From Oscillospiraceae bacterium (GTDB lineage: Bacteria; Bacillota_A; Clostridia; Oscillospirales; Oscillospiraceae): a stretch of DNA of 64,000 nucleotides. Below, one piece after another: positions 57,130 to 64,000 of this stretch (position 1 is its first letter; the number at the start of each line of letters is the position of its first letter). Both the position numbers and the translations under genes were made by a program. Location of the stretch: assembly GCA_902786615.1 (NCBI GenBank), contig CADADE010000027.1:62001-126000 (forward strand). Reading direction: 5' to 3'. Under the pieces are notes generated by a model that worked only from the letters and a program-made list of their open reading frames with translations, was not told the origin of the DNA and did not search any database.

Positions 57130-59085
57130 TCAGCAGAGCTGCGCGCCGGCGGGGACGGAGTCGTCCAGCATCAGAAGATGCAGCTCCTCCTTGCCGTCCA
57201 CCTCGCGCACGGCGGAGAGCAGCATTCCGTTGGAAAGCTGGCCCATCATCTTGCGCGGGGGCAGGTTCAGGATGGCGACCACGGTCTTGCCGACGAGGTC
57301 CTCCGGCTCGTAGAACTTATGGATGCCGGAGAGAATCTGGCGGGGCGTGCCGCTGCCGTCGTCAAGCTGGAACTTGAGAAGCTTTTCGCTCTTTTTCACG
57401 GCCTCGCAGGCGAGCACCTTGCAGACGCGCATGTCGCACTTGGCAAACTCGTCGATGCTGACGTCGGGCAAGACGGGATTGACCTTGACCTGGGGGCCGT
57501 GGGCGGCCTTCTGGGCCTGCTCCAGCTCCTCGAGCATCTTGGCAGCGTCGATGCGGGGGAAGAGGGTCTCGCCCTTGTGAACCTCCACCTCAGAGGGCAG
57601 GGCGCCGTAGCTGAGCGCGGAGTCCCAGGTGCGGCAGCTTCCGTCCGCGCCGATCTGGGCGAAGGCCTTGTCGCAGCTCTCGGGAATGAAGGGCGTGAGC
57701 ATGATGAGGGAGACGCGCAGCGCCTCGAGCAGGTTATACATGACGGAGGCGAGACGGGGCTTTTTCGCCTCGTCCCTGGCCAGCGCCCAGGGCATGGTCT
57801 CGTCGATATACTTGTTGGCGCGCTGGATGAGGCGGAAAACCTCCTCCAGGGCCAGGTGGGGCTGGAAGGCGTCCATCTGGGCGGCGTACTTTTCGGGGGC
57901 CGCCTTGATAAGGGCGACAAGCTCGTCATCAAGGGCGTCAGACTCGCGCGCTGCGGGGAGCCTGCCGCCGAAGTACTTCTCCACCATAGCGGTGGTGCGG
58001 GAGACGAGGTTGCCGAGGTCGTTTGCAAGATCGGTGTTGATCGTGGAGATCAGCAGCTCATTGGAGAAGTTGCCGTCGGAGCCGAAGGGGAAGGTGCGCA
58101 GCAGGAAGAAGCGCAGCGCGTCCACGCCGAACTTTTCCGCCAGCACATAGGGATCGACCACATTGCCCTTGGACTTGGACATCTTGCCGCCGTCGATGAC
58201 GAGCCAGCCGTGGCCGTAGACCTTCTTGGGCAGGGGCTCGCCCAGGCTCATGAGCATGGCGGGCCAGATGATGGAGTGGAAGCGGACGATCTCCTTGCCG
58301 ACGATGTGGCAGTCTGCCGGCCAATACTTCTCATAGTCGTGGTAGCGGTCGTTCTGGTAGCCGAGGGCGGTGATGTAGTTGGAGAGGGCGTCCACCCAGA
58401 CATAGACCACATGGCCCGGGTCGAAGTCCACCGGCACGCCCCAGGTGAAGCTGGTGCGGGAGACGCAGAGATCCTCCAGACCGGGCTTGATGAAGTTGTT
58501 GATCATCTCATTGACGCGGGAGGCGGGCTCCAGAAAGGTGCCGGACTCCAGCAGCTCCTGCACGGGCTTTGCGTACTTGGAGAGGCGGAAGAAGTAGGCC
58601 TCCTCCTCCGCGTCGTGCACGGGACGGCCGCAGTCGGGGCACATGCCGTTGACAAGCTGGCTCTCGGTCCAGAAGCTCTCGCAGGGGGTGCAGTACTTGC
58701 CCTTGTAGGCGCCCTTGTAAATGTCGCCCTTGTCGTACATTTTCTTGAAGATGCGCTGGATGGACTGGACATGGTAGTCGTCGGTGGTGCGGATGAAGCG
58801 ATCGTTGGAGATGTTCATCAGCTTCCACAGATCGAGGATGCCGCCGGGGCCCTCGACGATGCGGTCGACAAACTCCTTTGGCGTGATGCCGGCCTCTTTG
58901 GCCTTGGTTTCGATCTTCTGGCCGTGCTCGTCGGTGCCGGTCAGAAACATCACGTCATAGCCGCGCAGCCGCTTGTAGCGGGCAAAGGCGTCGGTCGCAA
59001 CCGTGCAGTAGGTGTGGCCGATGTGCAGCTTGTCCGAGGGGTAGTAGATGGGCGTGGTGATGTAGAAGGTCTTCTTGTTTTCCAT
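57130..59085 (-). CDS. metG: Methionyl-tRNA synthetase
   Basis: A 651-residue MetRS. The Rossmann core has the HIGH motif in KLHIGHTYCTVATDAFARYK, a zinc knuckle (YCTPCESFW, MCPDCGRPV), and KMSKS in GGKMSKSKGNVVDP; an anticodon-binding helical domain follows, and the C-terminal tRNA-binding EMAP/Trbp111-like domain (DEFAKCDMRVCKVLACEAV, QILSGIHKFYEPEDLVGK). The ATG at 59085 with AGGAGAG upstream is chosen over the open frame above. Single gene convergent with uraA. Confidence 0.97.
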   Translation of the reverse strand: MENKKTFYITTPIYYPSDKLHIGHTYCTVATDAFARYKRLRGYDVMFLTGTDEHGQKIETKAKEAGITPKEFVDRIVEGPGGILDLWKLMNISNDRFIRTTDDYHVQSIQRIFKKMYDKGDIYKGAYKGKYCTPCESFWTESQLVNGMCPDCGRPVHDAEEEAYFFRLSKYAKPVQELLESGTFLEPASRVNEMINNFIKPGLEDLCVSRTSFTWGVPVDFDPGHVVYVWVDALSNYITALGYQNDRYHDYEKYWPADCHIVGKEIVRFHSIIWPAMLMSLGEPLPKKVYGHGWLVIDGGKMSKSKGNVVDPYVLAEKFGVDALRFFLLRTFPFGSDGNFSNELLISTINTDLANDLGNLVSRTTAMVEKYFGGRLPAARESDALDDELVALIKAAPEKYAAQMDAFQPHLALEEVFRLIQRANKYIDETMPWALARDEAKKPRLASVMYNLLEALRVSLIMLTPFIPESCDKAFAQIGADGSCRTWDSALSYGALPSEVEVHKGETLFPRIDAAKMLEELEQAQKAAHGPQVKVNPVLPDVSIDEFAKCDMRVCKVLACEAVKKSEKLLKFQLDDGSGTPRQILSGIHKFYEPEDLVGKTVVAILNLPPRKMMGQLSNGMLLSAVREVDGKEELHLLMLDDSVPAGAQLC

Positions 59086-59193
59086 TCTCTTCTCTCCTGT
59101 AACTAATACGCGGCATAGTTGCCCGTATGATTGATAACGTTCCGTCATGCCGGGCCGGTGCGCTCAGTCACCGGCCCGAATGGCAGACGGGGA

Positions 59194-60855
59194 TCACATA
59201 TAGGGGTCATTCGCGGCCGGAGCCGGGGTGCTGAACGCGTCGCTCAGGCGCTTTTCGACTCCGTCCGGCCATTCGATATCCTCGTCATGGAAGTAATAGA
59301 CGCTGGTGCTGACATAGGCGGTGTCCAGATAGTTGCCGTCCAGATCGTAGAGATCCCGGTACATCTTGACGTTCCAGCCGATCTGCACGTCGGGGTACTC
59401 GGTATCGTAGATCGCCTCATCTGTATGGTGAAGCTTGACGTGCATGCCGTCGAAGTCCGTGCCCCAGATCTCGATGACAAGAGAGCTCTCGTCCTCGTTG
59501 AGGTAGGCGGCGATCTTGATGGGCAGCTCCCGGACGTTGCGGAACTTGAAGTCGGGCTGGCCCCAGCTCACCGTGGCGTCCATGCCGTAGTCCAGATACC
59601 CGACCTTGAAGTAGTGGTTGGTGCGGGAGAGGATCTTGAGGCGGGAATAGAGCGCCGCGCTGTAGAGCGTGGAGGACACCTGGCAGATGCCGCCGCCGAG
59701 CTCGGGCACGACCTGCCCGTCGGAATAGGCGTCGGCATACTGGAAGCCGGCCTCCTGCGTGCGCTTGCCCACCGCGTCGTTATAGGAGAAGCTCTCTCCC
59801 GGCAGAAGGACAAGCCCGTCCAGCTTGGAGGCGGCGAGGCGGATGTTGTTGATGCGCTCGGCGGTCGAGCCGTAGTAATAGGTCATCTGCGCGCCCAGCA
59901 GATCGCGGAACAGCAGCTCCTTGAGCTGTGCGGCGGTGTACTGGGGCTGGGTGATCTCCAGCGGGATGACGACCTCCTCCCCCACCTTTGCCGCCTGCCA
60001 GAGCTGGGCAGCCTGAGCCGGGTCAAAGCTCACGCCAACCACCTCGGGGATGACCTCAAAGGTCTCGGAATAATGGGCGCTCTCGGCCTCGGTGCAGATC
60101 GCCTGATAAATCTGCTCGAAATTGGGAGAGGCGGGCTCTGCCTTGAGCTTTTCAAAGCCGAGGCTCTTCTCCCCGGCACGCAGCGCCTTTTCGATGGCGT
60201 CTTGGAGCGCGTCGGTATCAAGCTCCACCCCGGTCGCGCCCTTGAAGAGCACGAGCTTCGCGCTCTCCGTGTCGGCCGCGTAGGGCGTCTTGCTGCGCAG
60301 GGCGTTGTCCAGGTTCAGCACGCCCTGGTCGATGCAGGAGCGGATATAGCTTTTATCCAGCGCCCGCTCGTCGGAGATCACGTCCACGGGGCTGATGTGA
60401 TTGATCAGCCAGCGCCAGAGATTGGAGAACACATTGCCGTCATGCCCGTAGGCCGCGGCGGCGGCGACAGCCTGTTCCCGGCTCACCGCCGCGCCGGAGC
60501 GCAGATAGTCCACCTCAAAGCCCGCACCCGCCGGGAGGCTGACTGTAAGGCGCTCGTTTTCATAGGCGTCCCATTTGGCGTCGCGCAGGGCGGCTTCGGT
60601 CTCCTCCGGCGTCATGTCGCCGACGAAGACGCCGTCCACATAGACCTGCGGGAGATTGCGCCCGTTCACGCTCAACGTATAACCCCATACGGCGGCGCCG
60701 CAAACGAGCAGCACCGCAAGGCAGAGCACCAGCACAAGCTTCATCAGCACGCGCTTGCCCCGGCTTCCCGGTTTCTTCTTCGGCGGCTCGGCGGATTTTT
60801 TCTCCTGGCCGCCGGATATTTTGTTTCCCATCAGCTTATCGTATTGATCCTGCAA
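59194..60855 (-). CDS. VanW family protein with peptidoglycan-binding-like repeats
   Basis: A 553-residue membrane-anchored protein. A basic cytoplasmic tail (residues 1-37) precedes one transmembrane helix (LMKLVLVLCLAVLLVCGAAV). Two YoaR-like (PG-binding) regions follow, then the VanW domain: NNIRLAASKLDGLVLLPGESFSYNDAVG, GGGICQVSSTLYSAAL, SRTNHYFKVGYLDYGMDATV. Function in cell-wall metabolism is suspected, unproven. It starts with TTG, 3 nt after the hemW stop, with GAGGG as RBS. Confidence 0.9.
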   Translation of the reverse strand: MQDQYDKLMGNKISGGQEKKSAEPPKKKPGSRGKRVLMKLVLVLCLAVLLVCGAAVWGYTLSVNGRNLPQVYVDGVFVGDMTPEETEAALRDAKWDAYENERLTVSLPAGAGFEVDYLRSGAAVSREQAVAAAAAYGHDGNVFSNLWRWLINHISPVDVISDERALDKSYIRSCIDQGVLNLDNALRSKTPYAADTESAKLVLFKGATGVELDTDALQDAIEKALRAGEKSLGFEKLKAEPASPNFEQIYQAICTEAESAHYSETFEVIPEVVGVSFDPAQAAQLWQAAKVGEEVVIPLEITQPQYTAAQLKELLFRDLLGAQMTYYYGSTAERINNIRLAASKLDGLVLLPGESFSYNDAVGKRTQEAGFQYADAYSDGQVVPELGGGICQVSSTLYSAALYSRLKILSRTNHYFKVGYLDYGMDATVSWGQPDFKFRNVRELPIKIAAYLNEDESSLVIEIWGTDFDGMHVKLHHTDEAIYDTEYPDVQIGWNVKMYRDLYDLDGNYLDTAYVSTSVYYFHDEDIEWPDGVEKRLSDAFSTPAPAANDPYM

Positions 60856-60858
60856 GGC

Positions 60859-62130
60859 TCATCCCTCAGTCTTTTTCTTTTGTTCATAGAGCTCGGCAAA
60901 GAGCTCCTCCTCGCCCTTGGGCAGATCCACCCGGCGGGCGGCGTACTCCGCCTCGCTGATCCAGGGCGAGCCCTCGATGCGGCCGCTGGCCTGGGTTTCC
61001 AGCAGAATGCCGATCAGCGTATTGGAGATCAGGAAGCCCGGCACCGTGAAATGGTAGCGGTCCTCTGTCTGTTTAACCCAGCCCTTCTCCTTGAACGCCT
61101 CCATCACCTGTCCGATGGGACGCCAGTCGCACTGGGTGCGCGTCACGTAATCATAGCGGGAGATGCCCCGGGAGGTGCGCATGGCGAGCATCACATACTC
61201 CACCGCCCGCTCCAGGGGGCTGACCTCCTCATACTCGTCCACGATGCTGACCTTGCGGTGGACGCCGGAGATGTATTCCCGCAGATCCTTGATAAAGCTG
61301 TAGCGGATATTGCCCACGCAGGAGTGGGCTCCGGGGCCGAAGCTGATATAGTCGTCCATGTTCCAGTATTTCAGGTTGTGGCGCGACTCAAAGCCCGGGG
61401 CCGCGAAGTTGGAGATCTCATACTGCCTGTAGCCGTAGCGCTCCAGCATCTCGGCGGCGTAGGAGTACATATCCGCCTGCTCGTCGTCATCCGGCAGGAT
61501 GGGCGAGTCCTTGTATTCTTTGTACATCTTCGTCCCCGGCTCCAGCTTGAGGCCGTAGCAGGAGATGTGCTCCGGGTGCATCTCGACGATCTTGGCAAGC
61601 GTGTCGGCCCAGTCGCGCTTGGTCTGGCTGGGCAGGCCGTACATGAGATCCAGGCTCACGTTGTCAAAGCCCGCGCGCCGCGCGTCCCGAAAGGCCCGCT
61701 GCGCCTGCTGGAAGCTGTGGCGGCGGCCGATGAGCTTTAAGAGATTGTTGTCGCTCGCCTGCACACCGATTGAGATGCGGTTGACCCCCTCTTGCCGCAG
61801 GAGTTTGAGCGCCGTAAAGCTGAGTGAATCGGGGTTGCACTCCACGCTGATCTCGCCGTCAAGGCGCACGTTGCCGTTGAGCTTCAGCTCATCCAGGATC
61901 TGCACCAGGCGGTCGGCCCCGTAAAAGCTCGGCGTGCCGCCGCCGAAGTAGATGGAATCCACCTCGTAGCTCTTGATGGAGTGGGACGATTCCCGGATAT
62001 GCTCCAAAAGCGCCTGCTGATACTCCGGCATCAGATGGTCGCAGCCCGCGAGGGAATAAAAGTCGCAGTAGCTGCACTTCGAGGCGCAGAAGGGGATATG
62101 AATATAGATACCTAATCTCGGTCGACTCAT
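60859..62130 (-). CDS. hemW: Radical SAM heme chaperone HemW
   Basis: A 423-residue HemN-like radical SAM protein. The [4Fe-4S] motif is in YIHIPFCASKCSYCDFYS (CxxxCxxC with an extra Cys-free Phe tail, typical of HemW rather than true coproporphyrinogen oxidases), then IYFGGGTPSFY, GVNRISIGVQASDN and LMYGLPSQTK. It is thought to hand heme to apoproteins. The ATG at 62130 with AGGAG is chosen. It forms an operon with the vanW-like gene. Confidence 0.93.
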   Translation of the reverse strand: MSRPRLGIYIHIPFCASKCSYCDFYSLAGCDHLMPEYQQALLEHIRESSHSIKSYEVDSIYFGGGTPSFYGADRLVQILDELKLNGNVRLDGEISVECNPDSLSFTALKLLRQEGVNRISIGVQASDNNLLKLIGRRHSFQQAQRAFRDARRAGFDNVSLDLMYGLPSQTKRDWADTLAKIVEMHPEHISCYGLKLEPGTKMYKEYKDSPILPDDDEQADMYSYAAEMLERYGYRQYEISNFAAPGFESRHNLKYWNMDDYISFGPGAHSCVGNIRYSFIKDLREYISGVHRKVSIVDEYEEVSPLERAVEYVMLAMRTSRGISRYDYVTRTQCDWRPIGQVMEAFKEKGWVKQTEDRYHFTVPGFLISNTLIGILLETQASGRIEGSPWISEAEYAARRVDLPKGEEELFAELYEQKKKTEG

Positions 62131-62151
62131 GGCTTGCTCCTGTCTTGGTCT

Positions 62152-62289
62152 GGCTCCCTCCCTGAGGGAGCTGTCACCTGTGCGCACACCTGTGACTGAG
62201 GGGGTCGTGCCGTCTTGTACAAACCCCTTCTACCGCGCAGAAATCGATCCCTCCGGCCTTCGGCCACCTCCCTTTTTTCAAAGGGAGGT
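62152..62289. repeat. Structured intergenic repeat, copy C
   Basis: ggctccctccctgagggagct, gtcac...gtgactgaggg, a variable centre, cgatccctccggccttcggc and acctcccttttttcaaagggaggt. Same order as copies A and B. Lies between hemW and htpG. Confidence 0.85.
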
Positions 62290-62302
62290 AGCCATGGGAG
62301 AA

Positions 62303-64000
62303 TCAGAACAGTTCGCTTACTTCGTTTACGAAAGCGGCGGGGTCTTCGATCTCGGCCCCGGCCATCAGCTCGGCCAGGCGTGCGAGGATCAGGGCCAGGT
62401 TTTTGGCCTTGTCCCTGTCGCCGCTGTCCAGGGCGGATTTCAGCGCCGTGAAGGCCTTGTGCTCGGGGTTGAGCTCCAGGACGCGGGTGGCGCGGATATT
62501 GCGCATTTCGGGGCTCGGGCCGCGGCGGAAGTATTTCTCCATTTCCAGCGTCAGGCCGCCCTCGGTAGTCAGGCAGCAGGGCTGGGAGGCGAGCTTCCGG
62601 CTCAGGCGGACCTTGCTGACCGCCTCGCCCACAGACTCCTTGACGAAGTCCAGAAGCTCCTTGTTCTCGATGTTGCGCTCCTCGGCGGCCTTCTTCTCCT
62701 CCTCGGTGTCGAAGCCGAGATCGTCGGTGACGACGTTGCAGAAGCTCTTGCCGTCCTGATCGTGCAGAGCCTCCAGCACCATCTCGTCGATGGGCGTGGT
62801 CAGGCACAGGATCTCATAGCCGCGGCGGCGCACTTCCTCGCACTGGGGCAGGCTCAGGGCGTGTTTGACGGAATCGGCGCTTGCGTAGTAGATGGCCTTC
62901 TGGCTCTCGGGCATGGCCTCGACGTACTCCTTGAGGCTCATCTGGTGATCCTCGGAAGTATAGAAAATCAGCAGGTCGCGCAGGAAATCCTTATAGCGGC
63001 CGTATTCGTCGCACACCCCGCACTTGATGTGCACGCCGTAGTTGCGGAAGAACTCCTCATACTTGGGGCGATCCTCGCGCATGAGCTTTTCGAGCTCTCC
63101 CTTGATGCGTTTTTCAATGTTCTGACCCATGATCTTGAGCTGGCGGTCATGCTGCAGCAGCTCTCTCGAGATGTTCAGGGACAGATCCGGGGAGTCCACC
63201 ACGCCCTTGACGAACTCGAAATAGTCGTGCACCAGCTTGTCGCACTCCTCCATAATCATGACGCCGTTGGAGTAGAGCGTGATGCCGCCCTTGGTCTCAC
63301 CGTAGAACTGGCTGCCGTGCTCCTCGCCGGGGACAAAGAGCATGGCCTTGTAGCTGACCGTGCCCTCGGCGTTGATGCGCACCAGGGCGCAGGGGTCCTT
63401 GATGTCGTGGTGCTTTTCCTTATACCAGGCGATGCAGTCCTCATCCGTGACCTCGCTCTTCGCGCGCTGCCAGATAGGGATCATGGAGTTGATGGTCTCC
63501 TCCTGCTTGACCGTGCGGTAGGCCGTCTTGGGCGTGCCGTCGTCGTTTTTCTCGCCGGTCTCGTAACTCTCGCTGCGCTCGACCTCCATGATGATGGGCC
63601 AGCGCACATAGTCGGAATATTTCTTGATGAGCGCGCGCAGCTTCCAGCTCTCGAGGAAGCTGCCATAGATTTCCTCCTCGCTGTCGGGCTTGACGTGCAT
63701 GATGACCTCGGTGCCGACCGTGTCGCGGTCGATCTCGGTGACGGTGTAGCCGTCCGCGCCGCTCGACTCCCACTTGACGCCTTTCTCCTCGCCGTAGCGG
63801 CGGGTCAGGACGGTGACCTTGTCTGCCACCATGAAGGCGGAGTAGAAGCCCACGCCGAACTGACCGATGATGCTGAGATCCTCAGCCTTTGTGTTGTCCA
63901 TCTCGGCCTTGAAGGCGCCGGAGCCGGACTTTGCGATGATGCCGAGGTTATTCTCGGCCTCCTGCATGCTCATGCCGATGCCGTTATCCTTGACCGTGAT
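62303..64000 (-). CDS. htpG: Chaperone HtpG (Hsp90), N-terminus cut by window edge
   Basis: A partial Hsp90-family chaperone; at least 565 residues are visible and the first part of the ATPase domain lies beyond 64000. The visible part begins ITVKDNGIGMSMQEAENNLG (ATP-lid region), then IGQFGVGFYSAFMVADKV, the middle domain (PGEEHGSQFYGETKGGITLY, SPDLSLNISRELLQHDRQLK) and the dimerisation domain. The C-terminus lacks an EEVD-like tail, as usual in bacteria. The repeat copy C follows its operon neighbour hemW upstream in coordinates. Confidence 0.96.
   Translation of the reverse strand: MTVKDNGIGMSMQEAENNLGIIAKSGSGAFKAEMDNTKAEDLSIIGQFGVGFYSAFMVADKVTVLTRRYGEEKGVKWESSGADGYTVTEIDRDTVGTEVIMHVKPDSEEEIYGSFLESWKLRALIKKYSDYVRWPIIMEVERSESYETGEKNDDGTPKTAYRTVKQEETINSMIPIWQRAKSEVTDEDCIAWYKEKHHDIKDPCALVRINAEGTVSYKAMLFVPGEEHGSQFYGETKGGITLYSNGVMIMEECDKLVHDYFEFVKGVVDSPDLSLNISRELLQHDRQLKIMGQNIEKRIKGELEKLMREDRPKYEEFFRNYGVHIKCGVCDEYGRYKDFLRDLLIFYTSEDHQMSLKEYVEAMPESQKAIYYASADSVKHALSLPQCEEVRRRGYEILCLTTPIDEMVLEALHDQDGKSFCNVVTDDLGFDTEEEKKAAEERNIENKELLDFVKESVGEAVSKVRLSRKLASQPCCLTTEGGLTLEMEKYFRRGPSPEMRNIRATRVLELNPEHKAFTALKSALDSGDRDKAKNLALILARLAELMAGAEIEDPAAFVNEVSELF

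Noticed and set aside
59131..61740. A very long plus-strand open frame of about 869 codons antisense to vanW-like and hemW genes
   Set aside because: It runs opposite two well-conserved genes; long open frames on the opposite strand are expected at this GC content, and its translation (rich in His, Leu, Asp, Ala, Gly) shows no family.
1..64000. CRISPR array, tRNA, rRNA, integrase or full insertion sequence
   Set aside because: I looked for regularly spaced direct repeats, cloverleaf-like sequences with CCA-adjacent stems, and transposase or recombinase motifs, and saw none; the repeats found are isolated palindromic elements. A tRNAscan or IS search would settle it.

Overview
The window looks like a chromosomal segment of a GC-rich, spore-forming, low-oxygen Firmicute of the gut Oscillospiraceae/Clostridia type. 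The evidence is a SpoIVB-type sporulation protease, a YlmC/YmxH PRC-barrel protein, a type III glutamine synthetase, a PyrR-uracil permease operon with its attenuator, clostridial-type PRPP synthetase and CorC/HlyC proteins, Gram-positive ribosome binding sites (GGAGG) and consensus sigma-A promoters. I saw no tRNA, rRNA, CRISPR array, integrase or complete insertion sequence. Species is not determinable from the sequence alone.

Layout. 1-5.4 kb: dnaG (cut by the edge and frameshifted), dgt, yigZ, hflX, a lipoprotein, a PRC-barrel protein. 5.4-9.1 kb: an EamA transporter divergent from a polyphosphate:AMP phosphotransferase and a ROK sugar kinase. 9.1-11.9 kb: larB-larE-larC for the nickel-pincer cofactor, without larA. 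12-17.8 kb: a second EamA transporter, a frameshifted KDPG-type aldolase/VOC fusion, murC, a family 4 uracil-DNA glycosylase and two acyltransferase-like genes. 17.8-24.4 kb: two candidate small RNAs, traX, a tandem flavodoxin-fold protein, DUF378 and DUF1294 membrane proteins, two phosphatases (one fused to GNAT) and a PurN paralogue without catalytic residues. 24.5-34.3 kb: one long surface-glycan operon of nine genes (epimerase, three GT4, one GT2, hexapeptide acetyltransferase, flippase, SGNH protein, MBOAT O-acyltransferase). 34.5-40.8 kb: prs, two CorC/HlyC genes, an RlmI-like methyltransferase, spoIVB. 40.9-46 kb: two toxin-antitoxin modules around a frameshifted type III glnA, a 44-residue double-glycine leader peptide gene, and an AAA/CYTH-like NTPase gene. 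46.2-50.9 kb: zinc-ribbon/Ig-like protein, bioY-birA under a BirA operator, a phosphoribosyltransferase, HtrA. 51-57 kb: ABC transporter with a YtrA-type GntR regulator, lipoprotein, pyrR-uraA. 57-64 kb: metG, vanW-like, hemW, htpG (cut by the edge).

The observations I consider most worth following are: (1) an orphan 44-codon gene whose first 15 residues match the double-glycine leader consensus of bacteriocins and peptide pheromones; (2) a toxin-antitoxin module bounded by about 55-bp imperfect direct repeats made of the 3' end of the neighbouring AAA gene, as if a cassette had been inserted at a gene end; (3) a PurN-family protein in which the Asn, His and Asp catalytic positions are all replaced; (4) two intergenic promoter-hairpin-terminator arrangements that look like small RNAs or leader switches; (5) families of structured intergenic repeats; (6) three internal deletions of roughly 40-55 bp that frameshift dnaG, the aldolase and glnA, which may be assembly errors but recur in a suspicious way.
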